64,000 bases of DNA from the NCBI GenBank assembly GCA_035995205.1, contig DASYKS010000017.1, positions 1 through 64,000 of the forward strand. Reading direction: 5' to 3'. Positions 27,794-35,597 of the stretch are shown in pieces; the first letter of the stretch is position 1, and the number at the start of each line of letters is the position of its first letter. The notes under the pieces are model-generated. The model ran no database searches and was not told where the DNA came from. It was given only the letters and a program-made list of their open reading frames with translations. Source of the stretch: DASYKS01 sp035995205. Its GTDB lineage: Bacteria > Acidobacteriota > Thermoanaerobaculia > Multivoradales > UBA5704. The position numbers were made by a program, and so were the translations under genes.

Positions 27794-28530
27794 AGCTGGA
27801 CGTTCTGGCGATCGGCGCCCATCCGGACGACGTCGAGCTGGGCTGCGGCGCTACGGTCGCCAAGCTCGCCCAAGCGGGCCGGTCGGTCGGCATTCTCAAC
27901 CTCACCCGCGGGGAGGCGGGGACCCGCGGCACGCCCGAGGAACGGCGGGGCGAAGCGGAGGAGGCGGCACGAGCGCTCGGCGTGGTCGAGCTTCGCTTCC
28001 TCGATTGCGGCGACGGCTCCTTGCGCACCGGCCCGGCCGAAGAGGACGCTTTGATCGAGGCGCTGCGCGAGCTGCGCCCGGACCTGGTGCTCAGCCCCAC
28101 CCCGTACGACCGCCATCCCGACCACATCCGCGCGCACCGCATGGTCCAGGCGTGCTGTTTTTATTCCGGACTCGCGGCCCGAGGAACGAAGGCCCATCCC
28201 ACCCATCGGCCCGCGGCGGTCTTCTCCTACATGCAGCACGACTCGTTCGAGCCGGCGTTCGTGGTCGACGTCACCGACAGTTGGGACGCGAAGCTCGCGA
28301 GCCTCGCGGCGCACCGTTCGCAGATCCATCGGCCGGGCGCGGCGGCCGCACCCGAAGCGGCGAGCGGAGCGCTCACCAAGGTTTCGAGCCCCGATTTTTT
28401 CTTCGCGATCGAAGGGCGGGCGCGCCACTACGGCAATCTGATCGGCGCGACCTACGGCGAGCCGTTCTGGAGCCCGCTGCCGATCGCGGTGCGCGACCTG
28501 TTCGCGATCCTGCCTGGAGGTGTCCGTTGA
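27790..28530 (+). CDS. bshB1: Bacillithiol biosynthesis deacetylase BshB1
   Basis: The 246-residue zinc deacetylase removes acetyl from GlcNAc-malate. The metal site AHPDDVE (residues 10-16) and the distal RHPDHIRAH are intact, and family motifs such as GEAGTRGTPEER and PAAVFSYMQH are present. ATG 27790 overlaps the bshC stop, and its own stop overlaps the TTG of bshA, giving the order C-B-A with full translational coupling. Confidence 0.94.
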   Translation: MKLDVLAIGAHPDDVELGCGATVAKLAQAGRSVGILNLTRGEAGTRGTPEERRGEAEEAARALGVVELRFLDCGDGSLRTGPAEEDALIEALRELRPDLVLSPTPYDRHPDHIRAHRMVQACCFYSGLAARGTKAHPTHRPAAVFSYMQHDSFEPAFVVDVTDSWDAKLASLAAHRSQIHRPGAAAAPEAASGALTKVSSPDFFFAIEGRARHYGNLIGATYGEPFWSPLPIAVRDLFAILPGGVR

Positions 28531-29660
28531 AGATCGGCATCAGTTGCTACCCGACCTACGGCGGCTCGGGGATCGTCGCGACCGAGCTGGCGATGGCGCT
28601 CGCCGAGGCCGGGGACGAAGTCCATGTGATCTCGTACGCGCTGCCGTCGCGGCTGACGTTTTCCAGCTCGCGGATCTACTTCCACGAGGTCGTGGTGCCG
28701 CGCTACCCGCTGTTCGAATACCCCCCCTACTCGCTCGCGCTCGCGACCAAGATGGTCGAGGTCGCGCGCCACCAGAAGCTCGACGTGATGCACGTCCACT
28801 ACGCCGTGCCGAACGCGGTTTCCGCCGTGCTCGCCCGCCAGATCCTGGCGCCGCAGCCGCTGCCCGTGGTGACCACGCTCCACGGCACGGACGTCACCCT
28901 GGTCGGCAACGACCCGAACTATCTGGAGACCACCCGTTACGGCATCGTCCAGAGCGACGCGGTGACCGCGGTCTCCGAATCGCTGCGTTTGCAGACCGTC
29001 GAGCAGCTCGGCGTGCTCACCAAGACGATCCACGTGGTGCCGAACTTCATCGACCCCGGCCGCTTCGAAGCGGTCCGCGGCACCGAAGGGGCGCGCCGTT
29101 GGGCCAAACCGGGCGAGCGCACGCTGGTCCACATCTCGAACTTCCGGCCGGTGAAAAGGGTGCTCGACGTCGTGGAGATCTTCGAGCGGGTCCACCGCGA
29201 GGTGCCTTCGCGGCTGATCCTGGTCGGCGACGGGCCGGAGCGCGGCAAGGTCGAGCAAGTCTGCCGCGAGCGCGATCTTTGCCACGCGATCACGTTCATC
29301 GGCAGCCTGCCTCTGATCGAGGAGATCCTGGTCGGCGCGGATCTCTTCCTGCTGCCGTCCGAGACCGAGTCGTTCGGGCTCGCCGCGCTCGAAGCGATGA
29401 GCTGCGAGGTGCCGGTCATCGCCACCACCGCGGGCGGTCTGCCCGAAGTGGTGGTGGACGGCGAGACCGGCTACCTGCGGGCGGTGGGCGACGTGGACGG
29501 CATGGCGAAAGCCGCCTTGGACCTTCTCTCCGACGAGCCGAAACGCCTGGCGTTCGCCGCGGCGGGGCGCAAGTTGGCGGTCGAGCGCTTCGCGCAGGAC
29601 GTGATCGTCAGCCGCTATCGCGAGCTGTACCTACGGGTCGTCGCCGGAGCCAACTCCTGA
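28527..29660 (+). CDS. bshA: N-acetyl-alpha-D-glucosaminyl L-malate synthase BshA
   Basis: The 377-residue GT4-family glycosyltransferase joins UDP-GlcNAc to L-malate, the first step of bacillithiol synthesis. Family features are CYPTYGGSGIVATELA at the N-terminus, HVHYAVPNAVSA, TTLHGTDVTLVG, NFRPVKR, and the donor-site ESFGLAALEAM. A TTG start (28527) overlaps the bshB1 stop and has GGAGG 6 bases upstream. All three dedicated bacillithiol enzymes are thus in one operon. Confidence 0.94.
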   Translation: MKIGISCYPTYGGSGIVATELAMALAEAGDEVHVISYALPSRLTFSSSRIYFHEVVVPRYPLFEYPPYSLALATKMVEVARHQKLDVMHVHYAVPNAVSAVLARQILAPQPLPVVTTLHGTDVTLVGNDPNYLETTRYGIVQSDAVTAVSESLRLQTVEQLGVLTKTIHVVPNFIDPGRFEAVRGTEGARRWAKPGERTLVHISNFRPVKRVLDVVEIFERVHREVPSRLILVGDGPERGKVEQVCRERDLCHAITFIGSLPLIEEILVGADLFLLPSETESFGLAALEAMSCEVPVIATTAGGLPEVVVDGETGYLRAVGDVDGMAKAALDLLSDEPKRLAFAAAGRKLAVERFAQDVIVSRYRELYLRVVAGANS

Positions 29661-29664
29661 GGCC

Positions 29665-30178
29665 ATGCCCCCCTACTCGATCCCCGGCGCGGCGACAGAA
29701 GCGGAGTTTCGCGATCGGGGCTCGGTGTTTCTCGCGCTCGTCCGCCCCGTCGGCTCGGAGGAAGAGGCGCGCGCGGCCCTCGCCGAGATCGCGCGCCGGT
29801 TCCCCCCGCCGCGACCCATCATTGCTGGGCATACCGGCTCGGCGCCGAGGGGCGGGAGCGCGCCTCCGATGCGGGCGAGCCGGCCGGCACGGCGGGCAAG
29901 CCGATGCTGCAGGTGCTTTCCGGCGCGGAGATCTCGGACGTCCTCGCGGTCGTCGTCCGCTGGTTCGGTGGGACGAAGCTCGGGAAAGGGGGCCTCGCCC
30001 CGCGCCTACGCCGCCGCCGTGCGCGCGGCGCAAGCTGATCCAACCGCCGGCGGTCGTGCTGGAGAACGAGAGTTACGGCGAGAGCGTGCGGCTTCTCCTC
30101 GCGGTGGCCGAAGAGCGCGACGCGGCGCTCCGGGCCGCGCTCGCGGATTTGCGGCTCGAACCGGTGACGCCGCCGTAA
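29665..30178 (+). pseudogene. YigZ/IMPACT-family gene with three frameshifts
   Basis: Family segments are recognisable in order but in changing frames: YSIPGAATEAEFRDRGSVFLA at the start, then THHCWAYRLG and VVVRWFGGTKLGKGGLA, then RAYAAAVRAA, then PPAVVLENESYGESVRLL. The first shift falls at the six-C run near 29802, where one C seems missing. The second falls at a four-C run near 29998, where one C is extra. The third is near 30028. Clustering at homopolymers raises the chance of sequencing or assembly error, but real decay is possible. It lies 4 bp after bshA. Confidence 0.8.
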
Positions 30179-30319
30179 CAGGCGGCCTCGCGGCGACTCC
30201 AGGTGTGCCAAGATGTCCTGGTACGGTTGTTCGACCCCGGTCGATGGAATATGCTCGCGCCAGAACGAAATGTCGGAATCCACAAGGTTTTTCCGGATCT
30301 CTGAAAGGAGTGCCTTGCG

Positions 30320-30709
30320 ATGAGTGAGCCCCTTCCTCCCCCGCCGCCGCCGAGTTACGCGCCACCCCCTCCGCCGCCGGCAGGTGGAGCGAGCAGCAAC
30401 AAGACACTGATGCTCGTGCTCTCCTACCTGGGATTGCTCGCGATCATCCCGCTCGTGGTCGAGAAGGACGACAAGGAGATTCAGTGGCACGCCAAGCACG
30501 GACTGGTGATCTGCGTGCTTTGGTTTATCGTCTGCATAGCCGTTGGCGTACTCAGCGTAATTCCGTTCTTTGGCCACCTCGCGGGATGCTTCTTCTCCGT
30601 CGTGGCGCCGATCGGAGCGCTAATTCTAGCCGTCCTCTGCATCATGAAGGCGGTCAACGGCCAACGCTTCATCATCCCCGGCGTGAGCCAGTACGCCGAC
30701 AAGTTCTGA
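30320..30709 (+). CDS. DUF4870-type small membrane protein
   Basis: The 129-residue protein has a Pro-rich cytoplasmic N-terminus (five- and six-Pro runs), then three to four hydrophobic helices with the family patterns VLSYLGLLAIIPLV, DKEIQWHAKHGL and KAVNGQRFIIP. Function in this family is unknown. AAAGGAG precedes ATG 30320. A second small membrane protein follows 14 bp later and is likely co-expressed. Confidence 0.85.
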   Translation: MSEPLPPPPPPSYAPPPPPPAGGASSNKTLMLVLSYLGLLAIIPLVVEKDDKEIQWHAKHGLVICVLWFIVCIAVGVLSVIPFFGHLAGCFFSVVAPIGALILAVLCIMKAVNGQRFIIPGVSQYADKF

Positions 30710-30723
30710 TCCGGAGGCACTAG

Positions 30724-31026
30724 ATGTCGATTCCGATCGCACCGCCACCCGCCCAGGCCCCAGCGAGCAGCCAGGCGACCACCGCGTTGATCGTGGGAAT
30801 CGTGGGCATCGTTTGCTGCCAGCTCACCGCGCCGTTCGCCTGGTATCTCGGCAACAAGGAGCTGCAACAGATCGCCGCCGGTCTGTCTCCGGTCGCGGGC
30901 CAAGGCTTGGCGCAAGCCGGCAAGATTCTCGGAATCATCGGTTCGATCTTGCTGATCCTGGGCCTCGTATGGTTCTTCTTCATGGGCGGAATGGTGATGC
31001 TCTCCGCGCTTCGCGCCAGGTCGTAA
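30724..31026 (+). CDS. Small membrane protein, DUF4190-like
   Basis: The 100-residue product has a Pro/Ala-rich start and two hydrophobic segments (TTALIVGIVGIVCCQL and IIGSILLILGLVWFFFM) separated by a polar loop with GNKELQQIAAG, the usual layout of DUF4190 proteins. Role unknown. ATG 30724 follows GGAGG closely after the previous stop, so it belongs to the same operon. Confidence 0.75.
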   Translation: MSIPIAPPPAQAPASSQATTALIVGIVGIVCCQLTAPFAWYLGNKELQQIAAGLSPVAGQGLAQAGKILGIIGSILLILGLVWFFFMGGMVMLSALRARS

Positions 31027-31037
31027 CGCCTCTGGCC

Positions 31038-31439
31038 GTGCGCTCCTTTCGGCCGCTCGCCCCGTGGGTCCTGGTCGGACTCGCGGGGTTGGCGGCCTTC
31101 GTCGTCCTTGCCGCCTGGCAGCCGGCGGGGGGCGCGGAGAGCTCGATCTGCCTGTTCCGGCGCGCGACCGGCGTCCCCTGCCCGGGCTGCGGTTTGACCC
31201 GGGCGTTCGCGGCTCTGGCCAAAGGGCATTTCAGCCAGGCCTTTGCCTTCCACCCGTTCGCCTACTTGATCGCGCTCGAAGCGCTCGCCGGTTACCTGGG
31301 CTGGGGTTGGTTCGTGCTCAAGGGACGCGATTGGCCCGAGCGCTGGTCGAGCCGGATCGGCCCGCTCGCCACCGGCCACATCGCCGCGTTGCTCGCCCTC
31401 TGGCTCGGTCGCCTCGCGACCGGCACACTCCCCTGGTAG
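31038..31439 (+). CDS. DUF2752 membrane protein
   Basis: The 133-residue protein has the family motif CPGCGLTRAFAAL (Cys48 and Cys51) followed by GHFSQAFAFHPFA and further hydrophobic segments. The CPxCGxTR motif is conserved but of unknown function, perhaps metal or disulfide. GTG 31038 is the best start close to the previous gene; no ATG is available. Confidence 0.85.
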   Translation: MRSFRPLAPWVLVGLAGLAAFVVLAAWQPAGGAESSICLFRRATGVPCPGCGLTRAFAALAKGHFSQAFAFHPFAYLIALEALAGYLGWGWFVLKGRDWPERWSSRIGPLATGHIAALLALWLGRLATGTLPW

Positions 31440-31448
31440 TCTCCTCGC

Positions 31449-31763
31449 GTGGCCATGATCACCCGGCGCCGCTTCATGTTCGGCGCGATGCTCTTCTTCC
31501 TTCTGCTCGCGCTCGACCAGCTCCAGCGGCCGGAGTGTCAGGTCTCCGCAAACCTGCTGCTCGTGGCGATCCACGGCTACCAGGCGACCCTGTCGAAAGC
31601 GATGCCCGCGCTCGGGGTCCGCTGTCGCTTTATCCCCTCGTGCAGCCATTACGGCGAAGGGGCGATCCGTAAGTACGGTGCGGTGTTGGGCTCGATTCGG
31701 ACCGCCGCGCGCATCGCCCGCTGCGGCCCGTGGACGCCGCTCGGCACCTACGACCCGCCCTGA
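31449..31763 (+). CDS. yidD: Membrane protein insertion efficiency factor YidD
   Basis: This 104-residue protein matches YidD: an N-terminal amphipathic/hydrophobic segment and the signature GVRCRFIPSCSHYGEGAIRKYG with later RCGPW and a DPP end. YidD assists YidC in inserting membrane proteins. It is usually next to rnpA-yidC; here it is separate. Start is GTG 31449 or ATG 31455, both in frame. Confidence 0.9.
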   Translation: MAMITRRRFMFGAMLFFLLLALDQLQRPECQVSANLLLVAIHGYQATLSKAMPALGVRCRFIPSCSHYGEGAIRKYGAVLGSIRTAARIARCGPWTPLGTYDPP

Positions 31764-31791
31764 ACCGCGCTATGGCACCCGCCTGAGAGCC

Positions 31792-31905
31792 GTCATCCCG
31801 AGCGAGAGCGAGATGGGATGAGAAGGCGGGTGGCTCGGATCCCGTTGCGGCGAAGGGATTTAAGGCCTCCCCACCCCCAGATCCCTCGCTCTCGCTCGGG
31901 ATGAC
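31792..31905. repeat. 21-bp perfect inverted repeat element (GTCATCCCGAGCG type)
   Basis: GTCATCCCGAGCGAGAGCG plus AG at 31792-31812 is the exact reverse complement of 31885-31905. The 72-bp interior holds no gene. The form matches the short palindromic elements beginning GTCATCCCGAGCG scattered between genes in many environmental bacteria. It could terminate yidD transcription or be a non-autonomous mobile element. Confidence 0.8.
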
Positions 31906-31942
31906 CGTTCGCAATGGTTGACAGCGGAGGCGGCGGACGGCG

Positions 31943-32473
31943 ATGCTCGCGTGCATGGCCGACGATCGATTGGACTATCAAGAGCTGGTGCGCGAGGCGT
32001 TGCGCGATGTCGTACGGCGATGCCTGGAGGTCGTGGCCGAGGAGGGCGGGCTGCCGGGCGACCATTTTTTCTACGTCAGCTTCCGCTCCAACTTCCCCGG
32101 AGTGCGCATTCCGGCGTTCCTGCGCGACAGTTATCCGGACGAGGTGACGATCATCCTCCAGCATCAGTTTTGGGATCTGGAGGTCGATCGCGAGGCGTTC
32201 TCCGTCTCCCTCAACTTCAATGCCTCGCGCCAGCGGGTGACGGTGCCCTACGAGGCGCTCACCTCGTTCGTCGATCCGACCGCGGAATTCGGCCTTCGCT
32301 TCGGTCCGAGCGAACCGGAAGAGGGGACGGAGGTCCGCGGACCGCGATCGATCGATCGGCCGGTGGGCGTGCCGAACGCCGCGGAAACCGCGGAGCCGGT
32401 CGGCGCGCCGGCTTCCGGCGATGGCGGAAAGATCGCGGGCGTCCTGCCGTTCGACCCGTCGCGCCGCCGCTGA
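31943..32473 (+). CDS. sspB: SspB-like ClpXP protease adaptor
   Basis: The 176-residue protein matches the SspB fold: DYQELVREALRDVVRRCL, GDHFFYVSFRSNFPGV, EVTIILQHQFWDLEV and RVTVPYEALTSFVDP. SspB delivers ssrA-tagged proteins to ClpXP through a C-terminal tail. The disordered C-terminus here ends in GVLPFDPSRRR, resembling the hydrophobic ClpX-binding motif. ATG 31943 or 31955 could start it. Confidence 0.82.
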   Translation: MLACMADDRLDYQELVREALRDVVRRCLEVVAEEGGLPGDHFFYVSFRSNFPGVRIPAFLRDSYPDEVTIILQHQFWDLEVDREAFSVSLNFNASRQRVTVPYEALTSFVDPTAEFGLRFGPSEPEEGTEVRGPRSIDRPVGVPNAAETAEPVGAPASGDGGKIAGVLPFDPSRRR

Positions 32474-32632
32474 CCTCGGTCGGCGTCCGTCGCGAGCGGC
32501 GGCACCGTCCTGCCCGGGATGACAGAGCTTGGTCAAAGTCTGCCGTGGGATCTCGGCGTGGGCCTCACCTTTAAGGTGGCACCTGCTTTGCTGTTTCGTT
32601 CCGTCGCAGGTCTCTCCGGAGGAGCATCGACG

Positions 32633-33673
32633 ATGACGTCTCGCGTTTTCACCCATCTGATCCCCACGCTCGTTCTCGCGGCCTTGGCCGCTTGCTCGCC
32701 GCAGCAGGGCACGAAACCCGGCGCGGAGCAGCCGGCCGCCCCGCAAGTCGCCCAGACCCCGGCGCCGGCCCCCGCCGCCCCGCCGGCCTCGGAGGCTACC
32801 GCCGAGGCCGATGCCCGCACTCACGACGAGCTGGGAGCCGGCCGAGAAGTCGCGCCCGCCGTGGCCGCTCCGGCGCCCTCGCCTTCCGCCGCCGATCTCG
32901 CCGCGAAGGAGCGCGATCTCGCCCGGCGCGAGCGCGACCTGCGCGCCCGCGAGGCTCGGGCGGCGAAACAGGCGGCGCCGAAGCCGGCGCGCGCCGAGAC
33001 TCCTGCACCCGCCCCGATCGAACCGGAAGCGACCGAAACGGAGAATCCCGAGATCGCCGAAGGACCCGAGCTGGGGGACGATGCGGACCGCGGCTACGAC
33101 GCGGAGCCGGCGGAAGAGGCCGAGCCCGAGCGCTCGCCCGCGGCGACCGTGCCTTCCGGCGAGCACCTGGCGGTCGAGCTGCTCGGCGACCTGTCGAGCG
33201 CCGGCAGCAGCGCGGGAGACACCTTCCGGGTGCGCGTCGCCCGAGACGTCGAGGCCGACGGGGAGGTGGCGATTCCCGCCGGGTCGGAGATCCACGGCCT
33301 GGTTTCCGAAGCGGTGAGCGCCGGCGCCAAGCGCGGGCAGCCGGCGAAGCTCACCCTCAAGTTCACCGACCTGGTGCTCCCGACCGGCGAGACGGTACCG
33401 ATCCACGCGACGCTCGAAGAGCTGGCCGCGAGCCACCCCGGGCGGAAAGCCGCGACGGTGGGCGGCGGCGCGGCGGCCGGAGCGGTGCTCGGTCGAGTGC
33501 TGGCCGGCAGCGGCTCGCGCGGCAAAGGGACGGTGATCGGCGCGCTGGTGGGAGCCCTCGCCGGCGCGGCGATCGCTTCGCACACGGCGGCCGAAGAGAT
33601 CGAGATCCCGGCCGGAACGATGTTCGATCTGCGGCTGGATTCCGCGGTCGAGGTCGGCGGCGGTGGCCATTAA
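32633..33673 (+). CDS. Lipoprotein with Ala/Pro-rich spacer and C-terminal glycine-zipper-like domain
   Basis: A lipobox LAALAACS at the end of the signal peptide predicts lipid attachment at Cys. A long Ala/Pro/Glu spacer follows, with a charged helix KERDLARRERDLRAREAR. A beta domain comes next (AGDTFRVRVARDVEADG, IPAGSEIHGLV) and then a Gly/Ala hydrophobic segment (GGGAAAGAVLGRVLAG, VIGALVGALAGAAIA). This end part resembles TrbI/VirB10- and YMGG-like envelope proteins. GGAGGA before ATG 32633 sets the start. Function unknown. Confidence 0.8.
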   Translation: MTSRVFTHLIPTLVLAALAACSPQQGTKPGAEQPAAPQVAQTPAPAPAAPPASEATAEADARTHDELGAGREVAPAVAAPAPSPSAADLAAKERDLARRERDLRAREARAAKQAAPKPARAETPAPAPIEPEATETENPEIAEGPELGDDADRGYDAEPAEEAEPERSPAATVPSGEHLAVELLGDLSSAGSSAGDTFRVRVARDVEADGEVAIPAGSEIHGLVSEAVSAGAKRGQPAKLTLKFTDLVLPTGETVPIHATLEELAASHPGRKAATVGGGAAAGAVLGRVLAGSGSRGKGTVIGALVGALAGAAIASHTAAEEIEIPAGTMFDLRLDSAVEVGGGGH

Positions 33674-34100
33674 GGGCCGCGCTGCAGGGATAAAGGCTTG
33701 GTGCTCGAAAATTTAGACTATTTGTCGGACATCGAAGCATAAACGGCGGTAGGACTTCGGCCCAGAGCGACCTTTTTGCAGGGTGCTTTTTTGCAGCAGA
33801 TTAGAGGTGCTTTACCTAATCCAGACAAGAAGCCCACTTCTCGGCGAGCACCAAATCGTCCCGGTTCGGATCTGCCCGAGCACAAACCTAGATAGAAGAG
33901 AGAAGAAGAAGGCAAAGCCACATGAGCTCTGGTGGCCGGTCGGCCCCGGTCTGCCTCACGGGACCCTTGACACTCGTTCAGCCGGTTAGTACACTATCGC
34001 CGCAAAAACACACGAAGTGAGAAACCGCGGCAACAGCGCCCCCTTGACTTGTGGCGACCGACAAAGTATGCCACGCTATTTCGCTATTGGAGGAGATGCG
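33674..34100. other. Gene-free, lower-GC stretch at the island's left edge
   Basis: About 430 bases with visibly more A/T than the flanking lipoprotein gene. No open frame with a good start and ribosome-binding site is seen until 34101. No direct repeats, tRNA or recombinase remnants were found by eye. The base composition change marks the left side of a probable acquired segment that ends just before the metH promoter. Confidence 0.45.
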
Positions 34101-34334
34101 ATGCGACGAAGTGTTCGCTGGTTCCTTTTGCTGTCTATGCCCATAGTTCTATCTTTAACTACTACCAAATCAATAGCCTCGGAAGAAGGAAGAGAGGGGC
34201 CAGGAAATCACCGCTGTCTTTCTCCTCGCGTCGCAAACCAAGGAAGTGCGCGGACGCCGCAAGGGGGTGGGCGGACACCGAACATTGATGATATCTGCTC
34301 AGGTCACGCTGGAGGCTGCACCCAATGGATCTGA
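34101..34334 (+). CDS. Small secreted peptide with signal sequence
   Basis: The 77-residue precursor has a signal peptide (MRRSVRWFLLLSMPIVLSL). The short mature part is rich in Gly, Arg and Pro and ends in DDICSGHAGGCTQWI with two Cys. AGGAGATGCG before ATG 34101 sets the start. The stop overlaps the start of the next secreted-protein gene by 10 bp, indicating coupling. No family is recognised. The codon usage is less GC-biased than in neighbouring core genes. Confidence 0.55.
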   Translation: MRRSVRWFLLLSMPIVLSLTTTKSIASEEGREGPGNHRCLSPRVANQGSARTPQGGGRTPNIDDICSGHAGGCTQWI

Positions 34335-35431
34335 TGCGGAGAATGCTCGCGACGTTTCTTGTAGTTGTGGGTACCATCGCTCTTGCGGATTCGAGAACCC
34401 CGGCGTCTGCAATCTCAGAATCAAAAGATTCTGCCTGTAGGCGCGTCGAGCTGGAAGATGCTCCAGATTGGATCATTTCAGGAGCGTTTTCGCCAAGCGG
34501 CGAGGCGCTTTTCCTCGTCGACCACCACAACCAGGCAATCCTCCGCTATAACGATAGCGGGCGCGCCTTTGGCCCTCTCTCGATTGGCGAGCGGCTCACG
34601 AGCTTTCGGCCCTCAATGCTGAAATCGTACGGGGACGGCTTCGTCCTCGAAATGGCAGCCGGTCGCTATGCGCTTTTCGACAAGAACTTCGCTCCCCTTC
34701 AAACGCGAGACGCCCTACGAGAGGCAGGAAGAGTCAATCCCACTCTACTGTCTTTCTTCCTTTGGGATGTTGCCGGCGAGGATCTGATTGCCTTTAGTGA
34801 TTTTTCAGAGGGGCCGAGCAACGTGGAGAGAACCGGCTTCGTTCGTCTTCCCATTCGGTCCGCCGAGCCGATCTCCATCCTCAACGCATACTCTCCGAAG
34901 GATCCTATCCGCAACTTCAATCGCCTCGGCCACCCTTACATTACGTCAATTGGAACGACGGCATACTTTCTTGAGATGACCTCACCGCCTCGTTTAATTC
35001 GCAGCAGGGGCAGAACTCGCGAATGGGCTCCATTGAACGTGACCTTTCCTGGGGGGTCTCCAAATCTGCCCGAGTTCTGGAACCGAACAGACATCCCCGC
35101 AGTAATGGAAGCAGTATCAAAGAGCAGCATGCCAGTAGGACTTTATCGGTCAGGCAAGAGTTTGATCGTTCTCTCTCGCCAAAAGGATCCAGGGAGATCG
35201 ACAACAACATGGCTTCTCACTCGGATAAACCCTGAAAGGGAACAAGTGTTGTGGACAAAGAGAATCGACCTTTCCGCTGAACACGTTGTGGCAGTTCCTG
35301 GCCCGATCAACTGGGCTTTTGTCGAGAAAGGATCTGTCGAGGCGATGGGTGTTCAGAAGAGCCGCTCGATTCTCTTCGTCCCGACTTCTAGAATCGATAA
35401 CGAAGCCGGCGGCTCGCCTATTTGTCCTTAG
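34325..35431 (+). CDS. Secreted protein, possible beta-propeller
   Basis: The 368-residue product has an N-terminal signal segment (RRMLATFLVVVGTIALA). Strand-rich repeats follow, such as GAFSPSGEALFLVDHHNQAILRY and GDGFVLEMAAGRYALFDKN, which suggest a propeller like those of secreted 6-bladed proteins. No catalytic residues stand out. It overlaps the small peptide gene upstream and belongs to the same lower-GC island. The fold is inferred from repeat pattern only. Confidence 0.65.
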   Translation: MDLMRRMLATFLVVVGTIALADSRTPASAISESKDSACRRVELEDAPDWIISGAFSPSGEALFLVDHHNQAILRYNDSGRAFGPLSIGERLTSFRPSMLKSYGDGFVLEMAAGRYALFDKNFAPLQTRDALREAGRVNPTLLSFFLWDVAGEDLIAFSDFSEGPSNVERTGFVRLPIRSAEPISILNAYSPKDPIRNFNRLGHPYITSIGTTAYFLEMTSPPRLIRSRGRTREWAPLNVTFPGGSPNLPEFWNRTDIPAVMEAVSKSSMPVGLYRSGKSLIVLSRQKDPGRSTTTWLLTRINPEREQVLWTKRIDLSAEHVVAVPGPINWAFVEKGSVEAMGVQKSRSILFVPTSRIDNEAGGSPICP

Positions 35432-35597
35432 TTTTCGTTAAGTGGCTATGGCAGGTCATGCTGACACGCATGACCTGTACTTACTCCACCCAACGATCAG
35501 TTGTTGTGAACCATGAAAAGCGACTCTTGTGCTCTGCGGCATGCCGTGCTGCCCAATAACAAAAATGTTTGAACCGTAGGCTCATGAGGCAGTCCCC

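Noticed and set aside
33718..33921. Small minus-strand frame in the low-GC gap
   Set aside because: No ribosome-binding site and no recognisable protein pattern.
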